A DNA stretch of 64,000 nt from Petasospora fabianii (GCA_022641835.1 CP048716.1:1550001-1614000), one strand, 5' to 3'; positions 35,511-46,098 are shown, counted from the first letter of the stretch. Translations and numbers: made by a program. Notes: a model not told the origin generated them from the letters alone.

Positions 35511-36641
35511 TTAGTACTCGACTTTGATTGTTTTACGTCTCTTTGGTCGTCCAGTAATCGAATACTCAAGCTCAGCCTCTTCTTCTTTAACCTTTTCCAC
35601 CATCTCATCCTTAGCAATTACCTTCTTCGTTACTGTTCGCTTCTTAGTCACCACCTCAACCTTAACCGTATCGCCATTCACCTGGTTGAGACCATTGTTC
35701 ATATCCTTTAAATCTGCAGCAAAGGCAACACTCTGTGCCCAGCCGGCATATGGACCCCACATATCAACAAACAACTTTCTCACAAGATCATATGTCTTCG
35801 CAGTCACTGCATCACCTTTGGATTTGAGCTTGTAGTCCCTCTTGGCAATTTGGTAAACATGTGTATCAACAGGAATGGAGTCATGCTTATCTAGGGACAT
35901 GAGACAAACACAATCAGCAACTTTTGGACCAACACCAGTGAACTTCAGAAGCTCCTCGTGTGCCTTTTCATATGGCACCGTTCGAAGATTGTCAAGGTGT
36001 CCCTCTGGGGAATCGAGCACAAGTTGTGCAGTCTTGTGGATATACTTTGCCCTATACCCAAAACTGAGGTCTCTAAGTCTCTGCTCAACACCAGCCTCAG
36101 CCAACACCTTTGGAGTTGGGAATGAGAAGTACTCAATACCTTCATGAGTGGCTATATGGTCACCAAAGTGAAGACAAAGATTGTCACACATCTGGGAAAT
36201 TCTCTTGATGTTGTTGTTAGATGAACAGATGAACGATACAAGATTCTCCCATGGATCCTGTCTCAACATACGGACACCTTCAAACCCTACGGCTGTCTTC
36301 CTAAATACTGGGTCAGTTTTCATCCACTGAGTGTAGAGATCTGTGACATTTATGCTCAAGTTGAAGTAGTCCTTGATCGTGTCGAGGGCGTCCTCAGAGT
36401 GTGGGAGGGAAGCGTAGTGGATTTTGTCATTCTCCTGCCTTAAAAAGACAACTTTATGACCAAGTGATGATGACCATATGTTATTTATGTTCTTCCATCT
36501 GGTAAGTGTTAGTGCTCAGTGTCTAGACAAAGAGATCTCGGATATGGCGATGACATACCTGAAGGCCTGGCCACATCGCAGAACCTTGTGAAGCTGTAGC
36601 TCTGACTGTGGCACAGTGATACTCTTCCAAATGAGACCCAT
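35511..36641 (-). CDS. OGG1: 8-oxoguanine DNA glycosylase Ogg1 (spliced)
   Basis: Bifunctional glycosylase/AP lyase that removes 8-oxoguanine paired with C. I assemble two exons: 36641-36559 and 36498-35511, giving 356 residues (yeast 376). The 60-base intron has GTATGT, CACTAAC and a TACCAG acceptor and splits Arg28; the join restores the conserved GQAFRW. The catalytic Lys is K220 in GVGPKVADC and the activating Asp is D239 in PVDTH. The C-tail is basic (KRRK). Leu21 in KVLRCGQ is encoded by CTG and is conserved in other Ogg1 proteins. It is divergent from PIF1 over about 270 bases and converges with MRPL4. Confidence 0.93.
36499..36558 (-). other. OGG1 intron
   Basis: 60 bases, donor GTATGT, branch CACTAAC, acceptor CAG 7 bases after it. 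Splicing is supported by the restored GQAFRWK sequence across the junction. Confidence 0.9.
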
Positions 36642-36910
36642 ATTGATGCTATTGATACAGTTAGGTAGCGTGCTAAGAGTCTTGAAAGAAAGATCAGGAT
36701 GGAGGTTCGAGACAGTAGGACTCCATATCAGCGAAACCGAGACGCGACCATTCCAAAACTGGCGCGTAACTACGTTATACGCGTTACATCAAAACAGTTT
36801 TGCCACCAAAACAGAGAGCACGCGTGAGCGACCCTTGTCGTCTGCTACAAAAGAACAAAGCGCCAAACGACTGTCTATCCGTCAGGTCGTCTTCCAGCCT
36901 CTGCTGCTGC
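36642..36910. promoter_or_regulatory. OGG1-PIF1 bidirectional promoter with MCB boxes
   Basis: Two exact ACGCGT boxes at 36779-36784 and 36820-36825, plus ACGCGA near 36742 and GCGCGTA near 36762. ACGCGT is the MBF site of G1/S genes in S. cerevisiae. Whether the transcripts start between these boxes is not known. Confidence 0.6.
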
Positions 36911-39900
36911 ATGAACCCACACTCGCTCAGGGTCTACACACGGCTCGCTCGCCCGCTGCTGAGTTCCGTCGTCGTTCCGACCCACAACTTCTCCACATCC
37001 TCCACAGTCAGCGCTCTGCCATGCACCATGGCCCGTCGAATCGATAAGGACGATCTTCTGGTCTTCGAGGATTCTTTTGACGACTCCTTCGGCGAATCTC
37101 TCGAAGACGATGAGCTCGACAACCTCCCACTCGCTGCCCCTGGCATGGCTAAAATGCCATCTTCGCCAGCCGCCATCCCGAGCTCACCACCAGCCTCGCA
37201 AGACTCACCAGTCAAGCAACAGAACCGTCAGTTTGAAGCGGACTTCGTCATTGACCTCGATAGTGACTTTAGTGATGACACACCCCGTTCATCTCGTAAG
37301 CATTTGACATCATTGAAAAACCATCCGCAAGATCATGCAACACAGGGAAAGCTGACCAGTATGGTCAACCAATTCAAGGAATCACAGTCAAGCTCACAAC
37401 CCAAGGGGACAAGAATCTCTCAACTCTGTCGATCATCACCACAGAAGCCTGAAAATCAGAAACCGGCTCCCAAGAAATTAGCAGCTGACCTCGACCTTGA
37501 TGAGATATTCGCTGATGACTTGGCGGAAGCCCAACCGAGCCTACAAGCGGAACACTCATTTGAGTCGCAGACCATCCAAATCTCAGGTCCTGAGACATCA
37601 TCACCAACCTACCATCGCTTGGAGACGTTGTATCCAACCATTCCTCAAACAAGACAAAGAGATGATTCCCCACTCAAGCCATCCCCTTCATCTGGACCAC
37701 ATCCATCACATACATCAACTACTCCACATGGTTCATTTTTTGGACCCAACACCAAGCCACCAGTTAAAAGATCAAAGGTTGCACTAGAGAACGTCGATTT
37801 TAGTCGTCGGCCATCTGAGGACGAGAACAACACCCCGTTAAATGCGTCCGCCTCTTCTTTTAAGCAGACATCAACGCAAGTCCCAGCTACTGCCCTCAAG
37901 AGTCCGAGAAAACCTCTATACCCAGTTCTTGAAAAGTATGACGAGAGATATCCAGGAATTTCTCGATCCATTTTCGAAGAATGCAGGGCCAAGCGTACAC
38001 AACAAAAACCAGACGCTATCCTACCAATACCACCGCCTCAGGGTCGTACAAAAAAGGGGGCAATCAGTGGTGTCGATCACCTCATGAAACGCCCCAAGTC
38101 TAAGAATCCCGAGCTGATGCTCATGACGCAGCGTCCAACCACTGGAGCGCTCACAAATGCTAGAGCGATGTCAACCAGCGCTTCACCTAAACCAAAAGTT
38201 GTTGAACCGGTTATTCTATCTGAAGAACAAGCCGATGTCTTGGAGCGTGTTGTCAATGGTGAATCACTCTTCTATACCGGTTCTGCCGGAACAGGTAAGT
38301 CGGTGTTGTTAAGGAGTATTATCAAGAGATTAAAGACAATGTACCGTCCTGGGGAGGTTGCAGTCACTGCCAGTACAGGTATTGCTGCTTGCAATATTGG
38401 TGGTGTTACTCTTCATTCGTTCTCCGGTATTGGTCTTGGAAAAGAAGATGTCGAGAAGCTCACTAAGAAAGTGAGGCGTAATAGGAAATCCAATCAACGT
38501 TGGAAGAATGTGAAGGTGCTAATCATTGATGAGATTTCAATGATCAGTGGTGAACTTCTCGACAAATTAGACCATATCGCCTGTGCACTCAGAAAAGATG
38601 ACCGGCCCTTTGGTGGAATTCAAGTTGTGTGCTGCGGTGACTTCTTCCAATTACCGCCGGTGTCGACTGAAGCTGAGACTGCTGGTTTCTGTTTCGACTC
38701 TGCTGCTTGGAAACGTTCAATGAAGAGTTCCATCACGTTGCAGACCGTTTTCCGTCAGAAGGGCGATTTAGAATTCATTGAAATGCTCAATGATATGAGA
38801 TTGGGTATCGTTACCTCAAAGTCACTGATGAAGTTCAGAGAATTAGAGCGTGAGTTGGATAAGAAGGGTAAAGTCGAACCAGCCGAGTTGTTTGCTACTA
38901 GAGCTGAGGTTGAAAGGGCCAATGCCTACAGATTGAACTCTTTGAACACTCAGCTTTATGAGTACAATGCATTGGATGGCGGCTTCTTGACTGATGAGGA
39001 CCAACGTTTCAGATTGTTGCAGAACTTTATGGCACCTCCTCTCCTTCAGTTGAAGAAGGGCGCTCAGGTTATGATGATCAAAAATATCGACGGCACATTG
39101 GTTAATGGCTCGCTTGGTAAGGTCATTGACTTCATCGATAGAGATACATATCTGGCTTATGAGATGATTGAAAGTGGTGAGTTTGATGATGATAAATTAG
39201 AGAGCTACATCGATCAAAAGCTTGCTTCCACAGTTGACAAGGACTCGGGAAAGAGCTTACCTGAAAATCCTAAGCCAAAGATGGAATTAAAGCTTGAATC
39301 TACCGTATTTGACTTCCTTGGTGAAGTGAGATCGGATGACGCAGAACAGGAACAGAGTAACCAACGGAAGAGGGATCTCATGAATAAGCTTCATAATTCC
39401 TCGAGGGGTCAAAAACTTCCCCTTGTTCGTTTCCTTACACCATCCCAGGAGACTCGAACGGTGCTGGTTACTCCAGAGACATGGACTGTTGAAGATGAGA
39501 AGCAGAAGCCATTAGTATCCAGAACTCAACTTCCTCTCATGCTCGCATGGGCTCTCTCCATTCACAAGTCTCAGGGTCAGACACTTCCACTTGTACGTGT
39601 AAACCTCAAGAGGGTGTTTGAGAAGGGCCAGGCATATGTTGCTATCAGTCGTGCTGTCAGTCGTGAGGGGCTCCAGATCTTGAATTTTGACGAGAATAAG
39701 GTATTTGCCCATCACAAGGTGATTGACTTCTACAACAAGTTGGAAACTGTGGGTTCAAAGGCCAAGCAGAAGGAAAAAGAGGTTGTATATGATGGAAGTG
39801 TACATCCAGAACCTCATACAGTGTCACGCACAAGATATCAGCCACCAAGGGTAACTACAAGAGCGCGCAATATCGATATTGCAGGGAGTGCCTTCTACAA

Positions 39901-40138
39901 CACTGATCCTGATCCAGTGGCACACATGAAGCAACTTCACGACCACCACATGGCGCCACCTGATGATTTTGACCTTGTTGATACTGAATGGGAGATCCGT
40001 CGTGATATTGATGATGAGAGTGCCGCTTTCAATGATACCAAGCGTCGTTCTCGTCCCTTACCTAACATATCTGCTGATTGGTCTGGTGATGACATGATGG
40101 CTGCCACAAGTGAAGTCGCAGCTCGTATCGCTATGTAA
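36911..40138 (+). CDS. PIF1: Pif1 DNA helicase, mitochondrial and nuclear forms likely
   Basis: 5'-to-3' superfamily 1B helicase that acts on telomeres, G-quadruplexes, replication fork barriers and mtDNA. The frame continues upstream to a TTG; the first ATG at 36911 gives 1075 residues. It starts MNPHSLRVYTRLARPLLSS, basic and acid-free, a good mitochondrial presequence. A second in-frame ATG at 37028, in a strong CACCATGG context, starts MARRIDKDDLLVFED and would give a nuclear form. Walker A GSAGTGKS is at 457-464, Walker B LIIDE at 537-541, then GGIQVVCCGDFFQLPP and HKSQGQTL. The long N-terminal half is low-complexity. Confidence 0.93.
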   Translation: MNPHSLRVYTRLARPLLSSVVVPTHNFSTSSTVSALPCTMARRIDKDDLLVFEDSFDDSFGESLEDDELDNLPLAAPGMAKMPSSPAAIPSSPPASQDSPVKQQNRQFEADFVIDLDSDFSDDTPRSSRKHLTSLKNHPQDHATQGKLTSMVNQFKESQSSSQPKGTRISQLCRSSPQKPENQKPAPKKLAADLDLDEIFADDLAEAQPSLQAEHSFESQTIQISGPETSSPTYHRLETLYPTIPQTRQRDDSPLKPSPSSGPHPSHTSTTPHGSFFGPNTKPPVKRSKVALENVDFSRRPSEDENNTPLNASASSFKQTSTQVPATALKSPRKPLYPVLEKYDERYPGISRSIFEECRAKRTQQKPDAILPIPPPQGRTKKGAISGVDHLMKRPKSKNPELMLMTQRPTTGALTNARAMSTSASPKPKVVEPVILSEEQADVLERVVNGESLFYTGSAGTGKSVLLRSIIKRLKTMYRPGEVAVTASTGIAACNIGGVTLHSFSGIGLGKEDVEKLTKKVRRNRKSNQRWKNVKVLIIDEISMISGELLDKLDHIACALRKDDRPFGGIQVVCCGDFFQLPPVSTEAETAGFCFDSAAWKRSMKSSITLQTVFRQKGDLEFIEMLNDMRLGIVTSKSLMKFRELERELDKKGKVEPAELFATRAEVERANAYRLNSLNTQLYEYNALDGGFLTDEDQRFRLLQNFMAPPLLQLKKGAQVMMIKNIDGTLVNGSLGKVIDFIDRDTYLAYEMIESGEFDDDKLESYIDQKLASTVDKDSGKSLPENPKPKMELKLESTVFDFLGEVRSDDAEQEQSNQRKRDLMNKLHNSSRGQKLPLVRFLTPSQETRTVLVTPETWTVEDEKQKPLVSRTQLPLMLAWALSIHKSQGQTLPLVRVNLKRVFEKGQAYVAISRAVSREGLQILNFDENKVFAHHKVIDFYNKLETVGSKAKQKEKEVVYDGSVHPEPHTVSRTRYQPPRVTTRARNIDIAGSAFYNTDPDPVAHMKQLHDHHMAPPDDFDLVDTEWEIRRDIDDESAAFNDTKRRSRPLPNISADWSGDDMMAATSEVAARIAM

Positions 40139-40218
40139 ATAGTGATCTGATGTTAATAGAGTGATGATATTAAATAGTTTATGACTGTAAATAAATGATA
40201 CAAGCAAAACACCGAAGG

Positions 40219-41760
40219 TCAAACCGTATGATCACGCGACACGTGTTGAGATGTCTGCTCGAAGGCATCAGCATCTTTTTCCTCAGTCATGTTGTCCCCC
40301 TGATCAGTTGAATCCGCAGAAACGGCCACGCCTTTATGCCTATCTGTGCGTATATATGAGAGCACAAGTAAGACGAAGGCAAGTAAGACACCAACACCGC
40401 TAAAGCCAATACCAACGTACATCGCTGCACGATAAGCCTTTAGAGAGTCACCTGTTGAGGCAAAGACTTTCACATCAGCGGTAGCAGCATAGCCTAGCGA
40501 GATGGACATGGAGTAATTAATCATGGTACTGACCAGAGAAGATGCCATACCTTGGTGCTTCTTTGGGAGTGCATCTGAAAGGATGAGTGATGATGCTGGG
40601 AAGGACAAGTCCATACCGAATGAGATGATGATCATTTGGGCAAACAGCATACTGAAGTATGTTTGGTGGACAGGGCTAGTGGCGAGCATCGTGATACCAA
40701 TGAAGAAGGCAAAGTTAGCGGCGAGGAGGATGAATGCCTGGCGGACTCTGCGGATGAGGAAAGAGCATGTTGCTGCAGCGAGCATCCCAAATACTAGGAA
40801 TGTGACGTATGTTGAGGCACCTGCAAGAGGTGTGTAACCTTTGAGGTTCATGACGAGGGACCAGAAGTAAAACATGTAAATGGAGAAGGATCCCCAGCCT
40901 GCACCAACCGGGAGCAACACGAGAAGGGTCTGGATGTGCATAATTTCTTTTGGAACCAACGGGTATTTGGCACGAAGCTCAACAAAGAAGAAGAGGACAA
41001 TGAGAAGAATGCCAATGATGTAAAGGACAATAATATATGGTGACCCCCATCCAGCCTCGGGAGCTTGATTTGATGCAAAGTTGAAGAGGACAAGACCTGC
41101 GACACCGACAGCTGATCCGAGCCAGTCCATTGTGACCTCTGGAGCAGCATGTCTTGGGATATCTGGGATGAAGAACCAGATCATGATACCAAGAATGACA
41201 AAAACAATACAGTTGGCGTAGTAAGCCCATTGCCAATGACCAAACTGTGCTGTGAGGGCACTGAAAACGACACCAAGAGTAGCACCAGCTGGAGCCATGG
41301 CACCAATAAAGGAAAATGCATTGGCTTTTCTCTGTCCATTGGTGTACAACGCACCCATTGTACCAACGGCATTTGGGAAGACAAAAGCGACACCGACACC
41401 ATGCATGGCACGACAAATACAGAAGAAGACCACGGAGTTTGTATAACCCGAGAGGCCCGCTAATAAAGTCCATAGAGCACCCCATGCTGTACCGCAAAGC
41501 ATAACCTTCTTTAGACCGTACAAGTCACCAAACTTACCAGAAATGAGGATCAGTGCGCCTGATGTTAAAGGGAAGGCCGCCATGAACCAGGATCGGTCTG
41601 CGGATGTGACGTTGTCAAAGGCATCGGTAAGGATGTTCATGGAGGGCAGCGTCTGGACCGCACCGGCTTGGTTGAGAATGTTTGAAAGTGCCACTACGGC
41701 AAGAACACAGACCTCATGGTACCACTTGGGTAGCGTGGATGGACGAGGGTCGATGGCCAT
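40219..41760 (-). CDS. DHA2-family MFS transporter 1 (Atr1/Amf1-like)
   Basis: Major facilitator of the 14-span DHA2 (drug:proton antiporter 2) group, predicted at the plasma membrane. The 513-residue protein starts at an ATG (MAIDPRP). The motif-A loop is GKFGDLYGLKKV, and motif C-like GAMAPAGATLG follows TM5. DALPKKHQGMASSLVST is shared with the other two copies in the window. The yeast relatives Atr1, YMR279C and Amf1 export aminotriazole or boron, or carry ammonium; the substrate here is unknown. The C-tail (about 475-513) is hydrophilic. It converges with PIF1, 80 bases apart. Confidence 0.88.
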   Translation of the reverse strand: MAIDPRPSTLPKWYHEVCVLAVVALSNILNQAGAVQTLPSMNILTDAFDNVTSADRSWFMAAFPLTSGALILISGKFGDLYGLKKVMLCGTAWGALWTLLAGLSGYTNSVVFFCICRAMHGVGVAFVFPNAVGTMGALYTNGQRKANAFSFIGAMAPAGATLGVVFSALTAQFGHWQWAYYANCIVFVILGIMIWFFIPDIPRHAAPEVTMDWLGSAVGVAGLVLFNFASNQAPEAGWGSPYIIVLYIIGILLIVLFFFVELRAKYPLVPKEIMHIQTLLVLLPVGAGWGSFSIYMFYFWSLVMNLKGYTPLAGASTYVTFLVFGMLAAATCSFLIRRVRQAFILLAANFAFFIGITMLATSPVHQTYFSMLFAQMIIISFGMDLSFPASSLILSDALPKKHQGMASSLVSTMINYSMSISLGYAATADVKVFASTGDSLKAYRAAMYVGIGFSGVGVLLAFVLLVLSYIRTDRHKGVAVSADSTDQGDNMTEEKDADAFEQTSQHVSRDHTV

Positions 41761-42823
41761 GTGTGTCGTGTAGATAGAGATGAGATGAGCTTGAAACTAG
41801 GGGGATGTGTGACTCCTTGAGGTTATATTTGCTGGTGAGGGGTTCAGGTCTCGTATTAGAAGCCCGAACTAAAGGTAATCAAAGGTAATGTCGACATGGT
41901 GGAGCCAGGAAGTGAAATGGTGAAGAGAAAGATCGCACTACTTAAATATCCCTCCCTTACCCCGTTCGAAACGCAATATCAGGATTACGCTGCGTCAAGT
42001 TTGACTTACTCAAGGATTACGGTATATGCATCATCTCCCCGCATCCAGTAATTTTCGCGGATTTTCGGCAGGCTAGCGCGGGTGACGCTGCGGGGCAGCT
42101 TCTTTTGACTGCTCTAGACATGGTTTGCAGACCTCCACGTCTACACAGGGCTATCTACGTGGAGATGGTAGCTGGGTATCTGCAGAGAGCCCTATCAGGG
42201 ATCTTTGATAGTGCTCCTTGGCGGTACTTCGACCAGAGAGAGGTAGCAGCACCGGACAATAACAGCTCCGAGATATTGATCTCATCATCTCCCAAGCTTT
42301 GAAACGGGCCCGTAGAGTTCACTAATCAGACCAGAGAAGGGAATCGAGGCTCCCGAAGGGAGAGAGAATGCTTTTATCATCCATAGTCAATCTGATGATC
42401 TCAAGTTGTAGATGATACATGCTAAAACACTCATCGCTGCGAGAGCCTGTGCTGAACCTCATAGTTGAGAAGATTCGACTAAATAATCAACCCCATGGTA
42501 GTTTGGGAAGTGAAAAGACTACGCTATTAGAATTCACCAAAAGTACACGCTGGATGTCATCACCCCTTATTAGGGACTGTGAATCAAGCTCTCTTCTATA
42601 CGAAAGGTGCTTCGAATGCCTGTGTAAGCCTCCTTCAACCTTTGAAACTATCGGGTGTTGAGTATGTCTATTTGGGGGAGGTCTTTAGCCTTGCACTTGC
42701 AATATTCACTCTGCAAGAGATATCTTAAAGCTAGTTGAACAACGCTCCTTACGTGAAGAAATAGTAATGTAATGCTATGCATAGTAACTAATAGTAAATA
42801 GCACCAGCTTGGAGAGATACTAT
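41761..42823. promoter_or_regulatory. upstream region of MFS 1 and 3' flank of SEC39
   Basis: 1.06 kb. No credible frame. Holds the MFS 1 promoter (TTATATTT near 41823) and the SEC39 3' end. The middle part is non-AT-rich and shows nothing recognisable. Confidence 0.45.
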
Positions 42824-44839
42824 CTACTTTCTTGATGCACCAATTGCCCAATCCAATCCACTCGTCAGTAGGTTTGAAACTTGAAGACCATTTCCCTCAT
42901 TGAGTAGCTCAGCAGCGGTAGAAGCCAGTGATCTGGCGAGTCTTTGATCTAGTGACCTAGCAGACTGTGTATTCGACTGACTGAAATTACCCTCTTCATC
43001 CCCTTCTTCCCGAAGAGATAGTTCGGTATCAAACATGTTCCACTGAGACACCACGTCTTGCACATGTTTCGTTGGTGCAATCCCTACGATAGCTCCTAGC
43101 AGGGACATTTGCTGTTGGATCACCTCGGTCGGCGTCTCTGTGTCGATCCAATCTGGAGATGTAAATTTCGCAACTTGGAAGAATGTATCCCACTTCGATT
43201 TGAGAACAATATTCGACTCGGACTCAAAGAGGGAATTGGTAGTGTCATAAGCAAACTCAAAGTCCAATTCAGCAAGCGATGATACAATACAAAGGCAAGT
43301 GATATCCACTTTTGGTGGTACTGTAGCTTGAAGGCCAAGTGAAAGTTGAGTCAGAAGTTGGTAAATCTCCTCTGGGGACTCATATGCGTTGTTATTGAGC
43401 TCCAATATCTTTTGAGCAATTATCTGCAAGTCATCAATACTGAGAAGATCAATTGGTTTGAGAGGTGTTCCACGTTTGAAGTAGATCGAGTATTTGAACA
43501 GCTCATCAACCGCATCGACAAATGCGAGAAGATCTTTCACTCTCTGTGATGGTGGAGAGAGCATTTTTAGGGCACGGTAAGCAGCATTGAGTTCACCTCT
43601 GTTCTTGGATCCGTTTGTAGCCATTTTGAAACATGTCCAAAAGTGCTCGACAACCATATCCTCATCATCTGGTGACACTTCCATGGAAGAATAGAGACGA
43701 AGCGAAAGTAGACGAGACATGACCAGCTTTCTCGCAGACTCCTCTGTGACATTTGGGAATAGAGCAGGTTTAAGCTTAGATGTCTGTGAAAGGAATGCGC
43801 TTGCGGATTGAGAGGTCAATGAGTCAATAATACCAGAGAAGAATGTTTCCTGCTTTGCTGGGTCAGCAGATAGAGAAGTGAGTTCTGAGAGATTGGTGAA
43901 TGATAACGGAAAGGAGAGTGCTGCGTTGACGGAGTTAGCCAATGTGTGAAGGTCTGATGACTCGTATGACAGTGATATTGTAGACAGTGTGGCTTGAATG
44001 GACTCAAGTGCCCTGACATTTGGTTGGGGATATTTTTGATATGTGTCAAGGATCAATGGTACTGATTCTTCCTTCATAGAGGAGGCACCAAACAGGTTGG
44101 TTATCAGATCGTTGTAAAGCCTGAGCTGCCTATTCGTGGTGATTGGTGGTAGTTGTGGGTTGCGAACGATATCGTAGAGCAGTTCCTTGTCGCAGGACTT
44201 CAAAAACTTGAGGAACGGTGGATGCACGCTGTCGACACTATTCTTGAACAGGGTAGAGATAATTAGAATAGCACGATCAGATTCAGCCTGTCCATCTTCG
44301 AACTCAAACTTGAGCAAATCGATGGTAAAGCCTTGTGCGTTGATGTAATTGAATGGCACAAGAACAGTATCCCACCATTTTTGAAACCTTGAATCTTCTT
44401 CAACCAAGGCATGGAGACCAGCTGCTTGATCGATCGCACCCTGTGATGAGAGCTTTCTCGTCATAGCTTGAACCCATGAAAGCAAGAGCGATGTGGAGTT
44501 GGGTTGAAAGTGATACTTGCCACTCTCACTCTGCATGTGGAGCTCAAGTGTTTGCCAACGTTGGTCAATGACCACCTCTGATGAATCCACCAGAAGCTTC
44601 AAATCACTCGTGATGTCAATGACCTCGAGCAGCTCATGGTTTTCTTGTGGATTATTGGGGGTCTCGGTGAGAGTTCGTACAAAGGCTAAATCAGAGGAGG
44701 AGGTGAACAGTGGAGTGTATGAGAGCAAGACCTGAAGAGCAGTTGCCAAATCCACCAATGTAGCCGCCTTCTCGAACGCCTCAAACTGTGAAGTCGTTGC
44801 CAGATGGGCAAGAGCAATTGTGGTACGTTTCTGCTCCAT
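42824..44839 (-). CDS. SEC39: Dsl1-complex tether subunit Sec39
   Basis: Alpha-helical subunit of the ER-resident Dsl1 tether, which captures COPI vesicles from the Golgi with Dsl1 and Tip20. I choose the ATG that gives 671 residues: MEQKRTTIALAHLATTSQFEAF lines up with the start of the S. cerevisiae protein (709), and the longer frame begins at GTG with a stop before it. WDTFFQVAKFTSPDWIDTETPTEVI and QMSLLGAIVGIAP match the conserved C-terminal region. It is divergent from the coiled-coil gene, 180 bases apart. Confidence 0.9.
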   Translation of the reverse strand: MEQKRTTIALAHLATTSQFEAFEKAATLVDLATALQVLLSYTPLFTSSSDLAFVRTLTETPNNPQENHELLEVIDITSDLKLLVDSSEVVIDQRWQTLELHMQSESGKYHFQPNSTSLLLSWVQAMTRKLSSQGAIDQAAGLHALVEEDSRFQKWWDTVLVPFNYINAQGFTIDLLKFEFEDGQAESDRAILIISTLFKNSVDSVHPPFLKFLKSCDKELLYDIVRNPQLPPITTNRQLRLYNDLITNLFGASSMKEESVPLILDTYQKYPQPNVRALESIQATLSTISLSYESSDLHTLANSVNAALSFPLSFTNLSELTSLSADPAKQETFFSGIIDSLTSQSASAFLSQTSKLKPALFPNVTEESARKLVMSRLLSLRLYSSMEVSPDDEDMVVEHFWTCFKMATNGSKNRGELNAAYRALKMLSPPSQRVKDLLAFVDAVDELFKYSIYFKRGTPLKPIDLLSIDDLQIIAQKILELNNNAYESPEEIYQLLTQLSLGLQATVPPKVDITCLCIVSSLAELDFEFAYDTTNSLFESESNIVLKSKWDTFFQVAKFTSPDWIDTETPTEVIQQQMSLLGAIVGIAPTKHVQDVVSQWNMFDTELSLREEGDEEGNFSQSNTQSARSLDQRLARSLASTAAELLNEGNGLQVSNLLTSGLDWAIGASRK

Positions 44840-45019
44840 GATCAACGCAGCCACCTGGATAGCAATTGTTGGTTTTTCAGTCTCTGTAGTTGTACACGTC
44901 AAGAGTTGATCAAGTCTCGTTTTTCCGCGATCATCAACATTGAAAATATGGCCCCGAGACACAACAGAGCACCATCACCTATATAACTTTTACGGCGATC
45001 GGCAACCACTTCATACGCC

Positions 45020-46098
45020 ATGCCACCGAAACAAAGCGAAATAGGTGAGTCTGTTTATTTTGCTCCTTTTGCCCAGTAACGCTAACGCCTTCCACAGACG
45101 ACGCGCTCTACCAGCGAATCACCAACCAATACCAACTCGACTCCTCAACGGGCACATACGCATCCAAACTCAATGAGCTTCAAAAACAGATACAAAGCAT
45201 AGTGTTTGCGACTGCTGACAAACCGCCTCCTAACTTGAGTGTGGAGCAGATTCAGTCACTACGCTTGGAAATTGAAAAGAAACATAGCGTGGCTAAGGCG
45301 AGACTCACGTACTGGGAACTACTCTTCAAAGCCATATTCAAGGACACTGAGGATCTCAAGACAGCATTGAGTGATGACACGATCCAAAATCAGAATTTGC
45401 AGATTAGAAGGCACGTGCTTTTGATGAAGCAGAAGATTGAAGAGTTGTCGACGAAGCGAAGGGATCTTGATATCATCAACAAAGAGATTCAAAACTTTTC
45501 AGGTAAGGATACCATTGGTGAAGTGCTTCTTACGGAAGAGGAGCTTACAGAAGTCTTTGGTGAAACATCTGAGAGGCTCAAGAGATTGCCAAAGTCTAGA
45601 AGAAAATATATCACTGTGGAGAAAGAAGTTCCAAACGAGGATGGTACTGGTACCACGACGCAGTCAGAACGGATTATGAAGTGGTCTATTCCAGCAAGCA
45701 TCTCAAAGTCTATGTCTACGCTTCGTGAAATCCAGGCAGAGTATACTGCCAATGTTGCCGAACGTGAGGCTGAGATTGAGGAGTTAAAGGCCAGTTACCT
45801 CGGAATGGTTGAGAAGTTGGAGATGATCAAGTCCATATTGGGACTCAAGGATGACACCCCACCGCCAGGTGGAGACGGCAATGATGAGGATGTCAATATC
45901 GATGAGGAATTAGATGAACACATGGAAGAGGAGGATTCAGCTGATGAGGACCATGTGGCGCACAGTGAACATGGTAGTGACGTTGAGGATTTTAATGATG
46001 TTCATGACGGTGAGCACGCAACCAGTGAGACCTTGAGTGAGGCACCAGAAGATATCCCTGACACGCTAGCCGATGCAGACACTGTGATGGCAGATTAG
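45020..46098 (+). CDS. coiled-coil acidic protein, unknown function (spliced)
   Basis: Not recognised. A short exon 45020-45044 (MPPKQSEI plus one base) joins 45098-46098 after a 53-base intron, giving about 342 residues. N-terminal residues 10-45 and 60-120 look helical, with a TYWELLFKAIF segment. A second coiled coil spans about 215-260, with heptad-like EIEELKASYLGMVEKLE. The C-terminal 75 residues are strongly acidic (Asp/Glu/His-rich). It could be a kinetochore or spindle-type coiled-coil subunit, but no family signature is evident and this is a guess. The tight divergent promoter with SEC39 may couple expression. Confidence 0.8.
45045..45097 (+). other. intron in coiled-coil gene
   Basis: 53 bases with donor GTGAGT, branch GCTAAC and acceptor CACAG. 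Joins codon 9 as Asp (G plus AC) and keeps the frame open into the long second exon. Confidence 0.82.
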
